Part shown: one piece after another, positions 15,388 to 24,211 of the stretch
Layout of the letters: every line of letters begins with the position of its first letter
Position numbering within the stretch: the stretch's first letter is position 1
Virus record (IMG/VR): IMGVR_UViG_3300015262_000023
Location: 1-34,639 of that record
Strand: one strand, 5' to 3'
Length of the DNA: 34,639 nt
Source of the DNA: a virus
Made by a program: the position numbers and the translations under genes
The notes under the pieces: model-generated
What the model was told of the DNA's origin: nothing
The model's database searches: none
The model's input: only the letters and a program-made list of their open reading frames with translations

Positions 15388-16503
15388 TTACTCCTGTTTG
15401 TCGGTGGAAAGATCCAACGCGATGTTTGCGGTCAGGTCTTTCGGGCAGTTGTGGGGCTTGAGCTTGATGTAGGCCGCGACCTTGGTTTTCGTCTCCCAGG
15501 TCAGCACCAGGTCGCCATCTTTCGGCGGCTCGATGTCACCGGGGAACACCTGACCCGCGAACGTGGTGGACTTGGCCATGGCACGCAGCGGCGCCATCAA
15601 CTGGTTGGTGTTGACGGCCATGCTGTTGGGGGTGTTGTTCAGGCGGCGATCGGCCACGCGGCGAATCAGCAGCGGGCGGATCTGGCGAGCGGCCTTGTCG
15701 GTGATGCGCAGGTATTCCACGACCTGAAAGTCACTGCCGGCGGTGTCCAGCATGTTGCCGTCGCCCCAGTACACGCCCGGGTAATCGGGATAAGTCTGCG
15801 AAACCGAGTAGCGCGCTCGATCCAGTTCACTGCGCACAGCCGAGGTCAGCGGGACTTTGTCGCCATCGATCGGGACAGGACCGAGGCCCAGCACAGCACC
15901 GGTGGCCACACGCATGGGGCTGTCAGCGATGCTCACAGAAGCGTTGGCCAAGCGCCCGGCCAGCACGCCCAGGTCATTGCCATGCAGTTGCGGCACGACC
16001 AGCACACGCGGCGCCGCCAGATTGGCCAGCAGCCCTTTGCGCTCGCTGACGTACTGCGCCCAGGTCTGTTCGGCGGTGATGCCAGGCACGGACGCCATAA
16101 CGAACACGCGGCGCCCGTAGGTGTTGTTCAGGGCGATCGCCGCGTCATGCATGGCCGACAATTCAGCGGCAGTGGTGACCGGGTTGGTAATCACCACGGC
16201 TTCGACGGAGTAGCCCTGTTGCTGGGCCTTTTCCAATGCGCTGGCCCAATCGCCCTCGGCGCCGATCGGAGCCGCCACGCACGCCCAGCGTTGGCCACCA
16301 TTGAGCTGGGCGGCGGTGATTTGGGTTTTCAGGTCGCTTGCCGGGACGCCCAGTTGGACGTCCAGGTCGCTGTCCATGTTCAGCGGCAGGATCTGCCCGA
16401 CGTTCTTGCCGGCTGGGCCGATGAAAAGAAAGTAACGCTCAATCTCGCTCACTGGCCCCTGGCCCAGATTGAGATTGTCGACGGTGACTTGACCGAGTGC
16501 CAT
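15388..16503 (-). CDS. Contractile tail sheath protein, DUF2586-like (371 aa)
   Basis: This is the tail sheath (FI role) of a contractile tail. The start at 16503 (MALGQVTVDNLNLGQ) has a clean N-terminus. The later part includes DYPGVYWGDGNMLDTAGSD, a sheath-like PGVYW motif, and a C-terminal beta domain (DLVLTWETKTKVAAYI). HP1-like phages carry this DUF2586-type sheath in place of P2 FI. It is coupled to the tube gene by a 6-base gap. Confidence 0.85.
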   Translation of the reverse strand: MALGQVTVDNLNLGQGPVSEIERYFLFIGPAGKNVGQILPLNMDSDLDVQLGVPASDLKTQITAAQLNGGQRWACVAAPIGAEGDWASALEKAQQQGYSVEAVVITNPVTTAAELSAMHDAAIALNNTYGRRVFVMASVPGITAEQTWAQYVSERKGLLANLAAPRVLVVPQLHGNDLGVLAGRLANASVSIADSPMRVATGAVLGLGPVPIDGDKVPLTSAVRSELDRARYSVSQTYPDYPGVYWGDGNMLDTAGSDFQVVEYLRITDKAARQIRPLLIRRVADRRLNNTPNSMAVNTNQLMAPLRAMAKSTTFAGQVFPGDIEPPKDGDLVLTWETKTKVAAYIKLKPHNCPKDLTANIALDLSTDKQE

Positions 16504-16514
16504 GCAGTGCCTCG

Positions 16515-17198
16515 TTAGCGGGGTGAATTAAGGATTTGTTGCAACACCTGGTTAATCAGCAGATTGGTGTCGCGATCGGAGTTAACGCCGATGAACTGGC
16601 GCTTCGGCAGGGTGATTTCCCAGCTCTGCGCGCCCGAAGACTCGCTGCGCTGGTCGTCCAGGATGCGGATCAGCAAGCCCGCCTTGGCGTAGTTCACATG
16701 CTCCTGAATCCACGCCACCGACGGCCTGGTCAGGCTCTTTTTGCCAGCCTGGCGCACGCGGAAGCCCAGCCGACGCAGGCGCTTGGCTTGTTTCTCGGTG
16801 GCGGCAAGTCCCGGTGGGGTTTTGTTCCAGCGGCGCATCTGCGCAGCGGTACGGCGTTCACTGACGCCGTTGTGTTGCTGGGCGGCGACCCATCGAGTCA
16901 GGGCGTTTTTCCAACCCAGTTCCGCTTCATCAGCGGTCAACCGGGTGACCACCATCAGCTTGGCCAGGCCGGCTTCCATCTTCTTTTTACCCTTGCCGTC
17001 GCCCTGACGCGGGGCGAACGCCGAGCCGTCAAGGTTCTGCTGGGCACGCTGACGTTTGCGGCTCATCGTCCGCACGCGCTTGGTGACCTGATTCAACAAC
17101 CGGCGGCGCAGTTGGGGCGGCATGGCCAGCAACGCCAATTGCTCGCGCACGCCCAAGCGACCCAGCACGTCGAGTTCGAACGTGCTACGCCCCGCCAT
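16515..17198 (-). CDS. S: Tail completion protein S-like, virion morphogenesis (227 aa)
   Basis: The start at 17198 (MAGRSTFELDVLG) is chosen because it overlaps the upstream stop at 17185. The N-terminus is rich in Arg/Gln helices (RRRLLNQVTKRVRTMSRKR), and the remainder (GFRVRQAGKKSLTRPS) resembles phage virion morphogenesis proteins that finish the tail. It is longer than P2 gpS (about 150 aa). Confidence 0.75.
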   Translation of the reverse strand: MAGRSTFELDVLGRLGVREQLALLAMPPQLRRRLLNQVTKRVRTMSRKRQRAQQNLDGSAFAPRQGDGKGKKKMEAGLAKLMVVTRLTADEAELGWKNALTRWVAAQQHNGVSERRTAAQMRRWNKTPPGLAATEKQAKRLRRLGFRVRQAGKKSLTRPSVAWIQEHVNYAKAGLLIRILDDQRSESSGAQSWEITLPKRQFIGVNSDRDTNLLINQVLQQILNSPR

Positions 17199-17637
17199 TG
17201 GTTGCCACCTCGCCGTGCTCAGCGACCCACAGGTCAAACGGGATGAACGCCCAGGTCTTGCCGAAGGCCTCGACTTCGCCGTCCGGATCTTCGGAGAGAT
17301 ACTGCGGCTCGACGAATTCCAGCGTGACTTCCACGTCGAATAGGTCGGTGTCGACCGGGTCCACGGCGAATTCCGGCGCCGGCAGATCGTGGCGGTCGCG
17401 ATCGGTGTCGTGGTTTTCCAGCCAACTGCCGACCAAGGCCATCAGGCGCGCCGGATGGTCGGCGAAGCGCTCCAGAACGATCGCGGCGCGATAGTGCATG
17501 TCCGCGAAGTGCATGCCGCCGACGTCGGGTTTCCAGATCAGCGACAGCCTTACCTGCTCGGTGAAACTGTCGAGTTGTTCAGGCTCGACCAGGCGCCGTT
17601 CCAGCAGGTAGGCGGTCAACGCCTGCAGCTTGGTCAT
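17185..17637 (-). CDS. R: Tail completion protein R-like (150 aa)
   Basis: This has the length and position of P2 gpR (155 aa), between head completion gene L and S. The sequence opens MTKLQALTAYLLERRLV and includes an acidic middle (NHDTDRDRHDLP, DPVDTDLFDVEV) typical of the family. It would cap the finished tail so it can join the head. The start overlaps the L stop. Confidence 0.8.
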   Translation of the reverse strand: MTKLQALTAYLLERRLVEPEQLDSFTEQVRLSLIWKPDVGGMHFADMHYRAAIVLERFADHPARLMALVGSWLENHDTDRDRHDLPAPEFAVDPVDTDLFDVEVTLEFVEPQYLSEDPDGEVEAFGKTWAFIPFDLWVAEHGEVATNGGA

Positions 17638-18095
17638 AGCAACTTCGCCGTGATGCGGCCACGGCCCTGCAGGGCGCGCACGGCTTGCTGACTGAATGCC
17701 AGGAACGTGTCTTCACGCTCCGGCGCTTCCTTGCCGGTGTTCTCGGCGCTCTCGCGACGGGTCACGGTGGCGAACTGCTGCAGGGCGCTGGCCTTGGCGC
17801 GGCAGTAAACGGCGCGCTTGTACAGCTTGGCCTTGAACGCACGTTCGGGCAGCAGTATCGGATCGGCTGTTTCCACGACGGTGATGCCCACCGCCAGCCA
17901 ACTGGCCTTGAGTTTGGCCAGGTCGCCATTGACCTCGGCCATGGCAATGAACAATGCGTCAGTCAGCAGGTCGCCCAGGAACTCCGCCGGCAGGCGATAG
18001 CCTTTCTGGAACTCGGCCACGGAGAGGTTCGGCCAGAAACCGTCGCTCTCGATCGCCTGTTCCACAATGGTGGTGGGTTTACCGGAAAAGCTCAT
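17634..18095 (-). CDS. L: Head completion protein L (153 aa)
   Basis: The start at 18095 (MSFSGKPTTIVEQ) is preferred over a longer frame. It matches gpL of P2-group phages in length (169 aa in P2) and in the DGFWPNLSVAEFQKGYRLP region. It stabilises the filled capsid at the neck. A 96-base gap separates it from gene M, with no recognisable signal. Confidence 0.85.
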   Translation of the reverse strand: MSFSGKPTTIVEQAIESDGFWPNLSVAEFQKGYRLPAEFLGDLLTDALFIAMAEVNGDLAKLKASWLAVGITVVETADPILLPERAFKAKLYKRAVYCRAKASALQQFATVTRRESAENTGKEAPEREDTFLAFSQQAVRALQGRGRITAKLL

Positions 18096-18191
18096 TGCTG
18101 ACCGCTCAAATAGGGCGGGGAGACTGTTTTCGTGGGGCTGGCCATGAATGGCAGACACACGTCCACAGTTCCCCGCTGGGGGGGTAGTCGG

Positions 18192-18911
18192 TTATTGCGC
18201 GCCGTTGGTGGCGGGTGCTTGTTTGGCGATTGCCTTGCGGCATTTCGCAATACGCGTTTCGTTGCCGGCTTTCGCGTGCAGCTCGGTAGAGCGTTCAAGA
18301 TGCTTGAGCGCGGTTTCCCACTGCTCGGCTTCCATGGCGCGCATGCCGATCAACTTGTGGTACTTGCTCGGGATCTGCTCGGGCAGATTCCACTCACCGT
18401 CAACACGCGGCAGCAGATCGGACAGGTACGGTTCCGGGCTGCGCTGGGCGTTGTATTCGGCGTAGGCCCAGTCGATCACCGCATCCGCGACAAAGGTCTG
18501 CACGTCGCGCTTGAAGCGCTCCGGCATCTCCTGGCCCTGCTCGATCGCGAAGTCCGCCAGTTCCAGGCCGTCTTCGAATTGCTCGGTGTCGAACAGCCAG
18601 ATCATTACCTGCACCAATACGCGGTTCGGCATCACCAGGCCCGAATCCATGTAGCGCTGGATGAAGTCCTGGTACTTGGGCAGCAGTTCTTCCCGCTTGA
18701 GTGCTTGGCGTCCGGCCAGTCCCTTGATCGCGCTCAGGCGCTCCAGGTCTTGAGCCATTGCCGCTTCCTGCAGCTGCAGGTGCTTTTTGGCATTAGCCGG
18801 ACTGCTCAGGGCTTCCGCCGGCGAATACGCCAGCGGTGCCGCTGCAGCAGCGATCACTGCAGCGGTTCCCTGCGCCAAAATGCGGCGCTTGTGGGCAAGG
18901 GCCAGGCTCAC
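18192..18911 (-). CDS. M: Small terminase subunit M (239 aa)
   Basis: The start is GTG 18911, which overlaps the capsid stop (GTGA); the open frame further upstream is antisense to nothing real. The protein is helical and matches P2 gpM (247 aa) with LQLQEAAMAQDLERL and an acidic FDTEQFEDGLELADFAI. The C-terminus (KHLERSTELHAKAGNETRI) is a helical pair. It recognises the cos DNA and loads the large subunit encoded in the divergent operon. Confidence 0.9.
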   Translation of the reverse strand: MSLALAHKRRILAQGTAAVIAAAAAPLAYSPAEALSSPANAKKHLQLQEAAMAQDLERLSAIKGLAGRQALKREELLPKYQDFIQRYMDSGLVMPNRVLVQVMIWLFDTEQFEDGLELADFAIEQGQEMPERFKRDVQTFVADAVIDWAYAEYNAQRSPEPYLSDLLPRVDGEWNLPEQIPSKYHKLIGMRAMEAEQWETALKHLERSTELHAKAGNETRIAKCRKAIAKQAPATNGAQ

Positions 18912-19927
18912 TTCACCAGCTCCACGTTTTCGGTCAGCGCGATTTTTTCCAGCTGCTCGATCACGTAGCCCTCGTTGCGGCTGTTGTAATCCTCGACGCG
19001 GGAACGTTTCGGGTTGTCCACGGTTTGCTTGCGCCAGCTGGAGTCTTGGAAGTAAATCGACAGGTTGTCCCAACTGGTGACCAGCACGCCGTTGACCGGG
19101 AAGAACGGCACGCTAAAGCTCGGCAGACCACCGTAGGTGGCGATCACCTGGGCGTCCTCGATGCGCTCTTTTTCGGTCGGGGTGTCGCCCTGTTTGGCGT
19201 ACAGCTTCGCCTTGTCAGCAGCCAGCAGGTCGGTGCCGATGATCGCCACCAGGTCGCCGCCGTCGCGCAGACGCTCGTCCACCATTTGCTTGGTGTCATG
19301 CACCAGGCCGTCCAGGTTCTCGTAATCACCGCCCGGCCCCATGGTGACCTTGCCGGGTGTTTTGCCTTCCTTGAGCACCTGTTGCGGCGCCTGTTCACGC
19401 AGCTGCTGCAGCCAGCCTTTGTTCACGTCCTGCAGCATCGGATAGGCTTCGATGTCGGTCTGTGCAGCCGCTTTCACACCATGGAAACCAACCATGATGC
19501 GATCCAGGGCGATCTGTTTCTGCACAGCGGCGGAGTAGCGTTGATGGAAGTCCGGGAACTTGGCCCAGGCATCGATCTTCGCGTAGGGCAGCCCCACGTC
19601 CGATTCGGTCGACGACAGCTCATAGGTGCTGTTCTCCAGCGCCGAGGCATCTTTCGCCACGCGATCGGTGGTCTTGGTGTTGGTGCGGCCAGTAACCGGG
19701 CCGGACACGCCAATAAACACCTTCTCGCCCTTGATCTCGGTCACCGGCATGACGTTGATGCGCTGCAGGAAGTCCGCTTTGGCGGTAATGGCGTCGTTCA
19801 GCTCCTGGGCGATCGACGGTTCAACGGAGAACATCTTGCTGGCCAGCTCGACACCGTAGGTCTCGGCGATCGCCAGCTGCATTTCGGCATACATCTTGGC
19901 GCCGTAGGCGCTCAGGGAACGGGCCAT
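18908..19927 (-). CDS. N: Major capsid protein N (339 aa)
   Basis: This is the P2 gpN-type major capsid protein (357 aa in P2). Recognisable segments are the N-terminal MARSLSAYGAKMYAEMQL, the IDAWAKFPDFHQRYS region and the C-terminal IYFQDSSWRKQTVDNPKR. The fold is HK97-like. The N-terminal end is probably trimmed by the O protease encoded immediately upstream (stop at 19930, 2 bases away). Confidence 0.93.
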   Translation of the reverse strand: MARSLSAYGAKMYAEMQLAIAETYGVELASKMFSVEPSIAQELNDAITAKADFLQRINVMPVTEIKGEKVFIGVSGPVTGRTNTKTTDRVAKDASALENSTYELSSTESDVGLPYAKIDAWAKFPDFHQRYSAAVQKQIALDRIMVGFHGVKAAAQTDIEAYPMLQDVNKGWLQQLREQAPQQVLKEGKTPGKVTMGPGGDYENLDGLVHDTKQMVDERLRDGGDLVAIIGTDLLAADKAKLYAKQGDTPTEKERIEDAQVIATYGGLPSFSVPFFPVNGVLVTSWDNLSIYFQDSSWRKQTVDNPKRSRVEDYNSRNEGYVIEQLEKIALTENVELVK

Positions 19928-19929
19928 GA

Positions 19930-20853
19930 TCAGAGTACCCGCGCTTTGGCTTTGTCAGTCGGGCCGGAATTGCGCGGCAACTGACGTCCGGTCGGTGTGT
20001 TCTGCAGCGCAGTGAATTGCTTCTGCAGGCCGGCCAACGCAGCCAACACAGCCTTATTGCCGCCACCGTTACGCTTGAATTCGCGCTCCTCTTCGGCAGT
20101 GGTGACGATCTCGTCTACTGCGGCACTGACGTCATCGATCGGGGCTTGATCGGGTTCTGGTGCGTCTTCGGCTGCAGGCTCGATCACGGCCTGAATGCCG
20201 GCAGCGACGACCAGCAGCTGGGCTAGCAGGGCTTTCAAAGCCGTTGCGGTAGCTTCATCCATTGGGGGTTTGCTCTCGGTTGGGGTTTGCGGAGTGGTTT
20301 CGGTGGGCGTGTCTTCGATGCCGAAGCGCTTGAACAAGCGGGTGAACATGGTGGCGAGGCGCCCGATCTCGCCCTGCGGTTCGGTTTCGCTCAAAGAGCC
20401 AAGTTCGTGGGAGGCGGCGTAATACGAATCGCGGCTGGTACGGCTGGAAAAGTAGAGTTCCTGAGTACCCACGCTGGCGGGTTCGTCAGTGACCGCGATG
20501 CCGGTCATATAGGCTTTGCCACGGCCCCGGAAATTCGGCTTGATCTCAATGCTGGTGAACAGCTTTTCGCCGGCGTCGTTGAGGCGCAGCAACTTGTCGT
20601 TGGGCTTCAACTGCGCTTCAAGGGCAACTTGGCCAGGTTCCAGGTCTTCCGCGTCCTCGACGAGACGCACAGCGAAGACGGTGCCGAATGAACCGAACCA
20701 ACGTTCGTGTTCACACCAGATAACGGCGGTGTACAGCGTCGGCGTGTATGTCTCGGCGATGTCGCGCAGTTCCTGGGGCAGGATCTCGCGGCCATCGACG
20801 GTCGGGCCGCTGGTGGCAACACGTTTCCAGTAGGAGACAAGGGAACGGGGCAT
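19930..20853 (-). CDS. O: Capsid scaffold and maturation protease O (307 aa)
   Basis: This is the P2 gpO-type internal scaffold with a serine protease at the N-terminus. Candidate catalytic residues are Asp20 in TVDGRE, His49 in CEHERW and Ser127 in TDEPASVGT. The segment from residue 175 is rich in Pro/Thr/Ala (DTPTETTPQTPTESKPP) and helical towards the end, the scaffold part. It is the first gene of the long late operon, divergent from terminase. Confidence 0.92.
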   Translation of the reverse strand: MPRSLVSYWKRVATSGPTVDGREILPQELRDIAETYTPTLYTAVIWCEHERWFGSFGTVFAVRLVEDAEDLEPGQVALEAQLKPNDKLLRLNDAGEKLFTSIEIKPNFRGRGKAYMTGIAVTDEPASVGTQELYFSSRTSRDSYYAASHELGSLSETEPQGEIGRLATMFTRLFKRFGIEDTPTETTPQTPTESKPPMDEATATALKALLAQLLVVAAGIQAVIEPAAEDAPEPDQAPIDDVSAAVDEIVTTAEEEREFKRNGGGNKAVLAALAGLQKQFTALQNTPTGRQLPRNSGPTDKAKARVL

Positions 20854-20936
20854 GATTGGTGACTGCGCTCAATCGTTGAATGAGCCGCCACGATAGGGAG
20901 CCGAAATCCCCCAAACAAACGCTTTGCTTCGGCACG

Positions 20937-20961
20937 ATTCGTAGAAGAAAACTCTACGAAT
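20937..20961. promoter_or_regulatory. Interrupted palindrome between divergent late operons
   Basis: attcgtaga and tctacgaat form 9-bp arms around a 7-base spacer. It lies almost midway between the O start (20853) and the terminase start (21016). In P2 the divergent late promoters of this interval are activated by Ogr bound to dyad sites near -55. This dyad is the best candidate for the Ogr-like activator encoded at 23914. The symmetry is seen; the binding is inferred. A second hairpin (20997-21013) sits just before the terminase ATG. Confidence 0.55.
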
Positions 20962-21015
20962 AACGCCGCATTTACGCCCGCGTTTCCGGCGTTTTCGCCG
21001 CATAGACTGCGGCCC

Positions 21016-23058
21016 ATGAACTACCCGACCGAAGTCAAAGAAGCCGCAAAACGCCTCTACCTGCGCCGCTGTTCGGTGAAGGAAATCCAGGCGCATTTGA
21101 AGCTGCCCAACATCCGAATCGTCTACTACTGGATCCGCCAAGGCGGCTGGGACGAGATGCTGACGGACGAAGAACCGTTGAGCGCCGTCAATCGACGAAT
21201 CACCCTGATTCTGGAGAAGATCGACCCGCTGACAAAAGCCGAACTGGATGAACTGGAGCGGCTGACAAGCCTACTTGAGCGACTGAAAAAACTCGCGGCC
21301 AAACCTGCGCCAGCGGCGACAACAGATCGTCCGGACGAGCCTCGCGAACGTCAGCCAGTTCAACGTCGTGAGCGTGGCGAAGGCGGCGGCAAGAAGCGCG
21401 AAAAGAAGGCAAAGAACGACATCAGCGGCCTGACCGAAGTGGACTTTCTGGATAAGTTCATCTCGAAAATGTACGGCTACCAGAAAGAGCTGTTCGAGGC
21501 GAAACAGAACCCGCTGACCCGCCGTGTCCGAAACATCCTTAAAAGCCGTCAGGTCGGCCTGACCTATTACTTTGCCGGCGAAGCGTTCATGGACGCCGTG
21601 TTGAGCGGTGATAACCAGGTGTTCCTGTCGGCCAGCCGATCGCAGTCCGAGATCTTCCGCAGCTACATCATCCAGTTCGCCCAGCAGTGGTTCGGCATTG
21701 AGCTGACCGGTAATCCGATCACCCTCAGCAACGGCGCTGAGCTACGCTTTCTCAGCACCAACAGCAGCACCGCCCAGGGCTACCACGGCCACGTCTACGT
21801 CGACGAATACTTCTGGATTCGCGACTTCGAAAAACTCAGCACCGTCGCCAGCGCCATGGGCACCCACAAGAAATGGCGCAAAACCTATTTCTCGACGCCC
21901 AGCGCCGTCTCGCACCAGGCGTATCCGTTCTGGTCGGGTGAAGAGTTTCGCAACAGCAAGCGCGGCAAGAAGGCCGGCGGCGTGTGGCCGAGCGAAGCGG
22001 CTTACACGCAGGGCGCGCTGTGCCCGGACGGCCAGTGGCGCAAGACGATCACCCTAGACGATGCGATCGCCGGCGGCTGCGATCTGTTCGACCTCGAGCA
22101 GCTGCAGCTGGAGTACGACGAAGACAAATTCCAGCAGCTGTTCTACTGCAAGTTCATCGACAGCACACAAAGCGCGTTCAGCCTAAAGGATCTGGAGCGC
22201 TGTTATTCGGATCTGTCGTTGTGGGAGGACTACAACCCGGAGCTGGATCGTCCGTTCGGCAACAGTCCGGTCTGGTTGGGGTACGACCCGAGCCGCACCC
22301 GCGACGACGCCACCTGTGTGGTCATCGCGCCGCCGCTCGAACCTGGGGCGAAGTTCCGGATTCTGGAAAAGCACAGCTGGCGAGGCCATTCGTTCACCTA
22401 CCAAGCCGCGCAGGTCAAGAAGCTGACCGAGCGCTTCAACGTGCAGCACATCGGCATCGATGTCACCGGCGTGGGCTACGGCGTGTTCGACCTGGTGCGC
22501 GACTTTTACGCCAAGGCGACCCCGATTCACTACAGCCTGGAAGCAAAAAACGCCTTGGTACTGAAAGCCCAGGACACGATCCAAGGCAGTCGCATCGAGT
22601 GGGACGCCGGCTGGACGGATATCGCCCAGGCATTCCTGACCATCAAGCGCGGCGCCACCAACAGCGGCCAGATCACCTACAGCGCATCCCGTACCGAAGC
22701 CACCGGTCATGCCGACATTGCCTGGGCGGTGATGCACGCCCTGTCCAACGAACCTTTGAACACCAACAAGCGGCGCCGTAGCCGCTACGTCACGAGTACC
22801 CATAGCAGCCATGGCCAACCGCAAACGCAGAAAGCACCACGTAGCCCAACCACAGCAACAGCCAATGCGCACGTTTACGTTCGGGGAGCCGGAGCAGGTG
22901 CTGTCCGGCAACATCGGCGAGTACGTGGGTGTGTTTCCCAGCGACGACGGCAAGATCTACAAACCGCCGGTGTCACGGGCAGGCCTGGCCAAGCTGTTGC
23001 GCGCCAACGCGCACCACGGCGCCATTCCGAAGTTCAAGCGCAACCTGTTGCTGCGTGA
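21016..23058 (+). CDS. P: Large terminase subunit P (680 aa frame, core about 590 aa)
   Basis: This is the DNA-packaging ATPase and nuclease. The N-terminal part is helical (HTH-like, VKEIQAHLKLPNIRIVYYW). Walker A is LKSRQVGLT near 175-183, and Walker B is VYVDEYFW near 260-267. The nuclease domain has candidate acidic residues Asp424 (LGYDPSRTRDD), Asp482 and Asp567 (GHADIAW). After residue 590 (KRRRSRYV) the frame continues for about 90 residues, of which 82 are simply an out-of-frame reading of the portal gene. In another frame a TAG stands 6 bases before the portal ATG, so the natural stop may have been lost by a small frameshift. Confidence 0.9.
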   Translation: MNYPTEVKEAAKRLYLRRCSVKEIQAHLKLPNIRIVYYWIRQGGWDEMLTDEEPLSAVNRRITLILEKIDPLTKAELDELERLTSLLERLKKLAAKPAPAATTDRPDEPRERQPVQRRERGEGGGKKREKKAKNDISGLTEVDFLDKFISKMYGYQKELFEAKQNPLTRRVRNILKSRQVGLTYYFAGEAFMDAVLSGDNQVFLSASRSQSEIFRSYIIQFAQQWFGIELTGNPITLSNGAELRFLSTNSSTAQGYHGHVYVDEYFWIRDFEKLSTVASAMGTHKKWRKTYFSTPSAVSHQAYPFWSGEEFRNSKRGKKAGGVWPSEAAYTQGALCPDGQWRKTITLDDAIAGGCDLFDLEQLQLEYDEDKFQQLFYCKFIDSTQSAFSLKDLERCYSDLSLWEDYNPELDRPFGNSPVWLGYDPSRTRDDATCVVIAPPLEPGAKFRILEKHSWRGHSFTYQAAQVKKLTERFNVQHIGIDVTGVGYGVFDLVRDFYAKATPIHYSLEAKNALVLKAQDTIQGSRIEWDAGWTDIAQAFLTIKRGATNSGQITYSASRTEATGHADIAWAVMHALSNEPLNTNKRRRSRYVTSTHSSHGQPQTQKAPRSPTTATANAHVYVRGAGAGAVRQHRRVRGCVSQRRRQDLQTAGVTGRPGQAVARQRAPRRHSEVQAQPVAA

Positions 23059-23839
23059 GTTCATCGCCTCGGCCGGCTGCAGTACGGAGACGATGGGCCG
23101 TGCCGGGCTGGACTACATGGTGTTCGGCGAAGCGTACTTCTACAACGACACCAACGCGTTCGGCCAGGTGCTGGAGCTGCAGCACCTGCCGGCGATCAAC
23201 ATGCGCGTGAAGGTCGACGGAGGCTTCGTGATGCTGCTGCCCGACAACAAGGAAATGGAGTTCGAGGCGCACGAAATCTCCCACGTCCTGGACTACGACG
23301 TGGAACAGAACATTTACGGGATTCCGGACTACCTGGGCGGCCTGCAGGCGTTGCTGCTGAATGAGGCCGCCACCCTCTTCCGCCGGCGCTACTACAGCAA
23401 CGGCGCACACGCTGGCTACATCTTCTACACAAACGATCCCGACCTGACCGAAGAGGACGAAGACGAGCTGCGCGCCCAGATCAGCGCGAGCAAGGGCGTG
23501 GGCAACTTCCGATCGATGTTCGTCAACATCCCCAACGGCAAAGAGAACGCAATTCAGATCATTCCGGTGGGTGACTTCCAGGCGAAAGACGAGCTGGAGA
23601 AAGTGAAGAACATCACACGAAACGATGTCATCGCGGCCTGGCGGATGAACCCCGCACTGGCCGGCATCATCCCGGAAAATACCGGTGGTTTCGGCGACAT
23701 CGAAAAGATCGACCGCGTGTACACCAGCAACGAGATTCGACCGATCTGTCAGTTGTTCAATCAGTTGAACGACCGGCTACGCGATGACAGGCGGTTTGGC
23801 TGGAAACCTGCTCCAGAAGCAGTGGATGTCACTGCATGA
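22811..23839 (+). CDS. Q: Portal protein Q (342 aa)
   Basis: This is the PBSX/P2 gpQ-type portal that forms the dodecameric ring at the capsid vertex. The start at 22811 (MANRKRRKHHVAQ) lies 5 bases after a TAG in a neighbouring frame. Family segments include MRTFTFGEPEQVLSG, YFYNDTNAFGQV and a C-terminal IIPENTGGFGDIEK (as in gpQ). The length is close to P2 gpQ (344 aa). It overlaps the extended terminase frame by 248 bases. Confidence 0.93.
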   Translation: MANRKRRKHHVAQPQQQPMRTFTFGEPEQVLSGNIGEYVGVFPSDDGKIYKPPVSRAGLAKLLRANAHHGAIPKFKRNLLLREFIASAGCSTETMGRAGLDYMVFGEAYFYNDTNAFGQVLELQHLPAINMRVKVDGGFVMLLPDNKEMEFEAHEISHVLDYDVEQNIYGIPDYLGGLQALLLNEAATLFRRRYYSNGAHAGYIFYTNDPDLTEEDEDELRAQISASKGVGNFRSMFVNIPNGKENAIQIIPVGDFQAKDELEKVKNITRNDVIAAWRMNPALAGIIPENTGGFGDIEKIDRVYTSNEIRPICQLFNQLNDRLRDDRRFGWKPAPEAVDVTA

Positions 23840-23857
23840 AATAGTAACCATAGCGGA

Positions 23858-23877
23858 TGCCACTACAAAATGTGGCA
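23858..23877. promoter_or_regulatory. Inverted repeat upstream of the Ogr-like gene
   Basis: tgccac and gtggca are perfect 6-base arms with an 8-base spacer, ending 36 bases before the ATG at 23914. There is no T-run, so it is more like a protein-binding dyad in a promoter than a terminator. It may control the late activator. Confidence 0.35.
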
Positions 23878-23913
23878 ATATGGTGGCGATCAGCTGCCCC
23901 TGGGGAGGGACAT

Positions 23914-24171
23914 ATGCGAGTGACATGCAAGTGTGGAAACAAGGGATTAATCCGGGATAGCAAGCCGCAATCGCCAGATTTCGTGACGCTCTATTGCCAG
24001 TGCCTGGACGTCCAGTGCGGGCATACATGGGTGGCCCATTTGACGTTTTCCCACACGCTGAGTCCATCAGCGCAAACCTTCGACCGATTGCTATTTGATC
24101 GTCTTCGGGAAATGCCCAGGGCGAAACAGCGGGAGTTGTTCGAGCAGCTCGGGGCGCAGGCAGTTGCGTGA
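23914..24171 (+). CDS. ogr: Ogr/Delta-like zinc-finger late activator (85 aa)
   Basis: The start at 23914 (MRVTCKCGNKGLI) has GGGGAGGGA eight bases upstream. Cys5, Cys7, Cys30 and Cys35 (TCKC...CQCLDVQC) form a zinc-binding set of the Ogr/Delta type, in which C-X4-C is the second pair. The C-terminal helix (DRLLFDRLREMPRAKQR) is longer than in P2 Ogr (72 aa). These proteins recruit RNA polymerase to late promoters. It follows the portal gene and would switch on the divergent late operons. Confidence 0.85.
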   Translation: MRVTCKCGNKGLIRDSKPQSPDFVTLYCQCLDVQCGHTWVAHLTFSHTLSPSAQTFDRLLFDRLREMPRAKQRELFEQLGAQAVA

Positions 24172-24178
24172 CAGGTCA

Positions 24179-24204
24179 ATCGCCGACACCGAAACGTCGG
24201 CGAT
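24179..24204. terminator. Stem-loop between convergent ogr-like and lysogeny genes
   Basis: A 9-bp perfect stem (atcgccgac / gtcggcgat) with an 8-base loop lies between the convergent stops at 24171 (plus) and 24212 (minus). There is no T-run. It probably acts as a bidirectional stop or RNA end. Confidence 0.5.
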
Positions 24205-24211
24205 CAAGACA

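Noticed and set aside
14980-16518. 512-codon plus-strand open frame
   Set aside because: It is antisense to the tail tube and sheath genes, which have family matches, good spacing and coupled starts. Long antisense frames are common in GC-rich DNA.
18836-19984. 382-codon plus-strand open frame
   Set aside because: Lies opposite the capsid gene N, which is clearly real.
20341-20375. ggcgaggcg as a P2-like cos site
   Set aside because: A short match inside gene O coding sequence; P2 cos lies beyond the portal gene. I looked at 23840-23913 and 24172-24211 and found no convincing cos.
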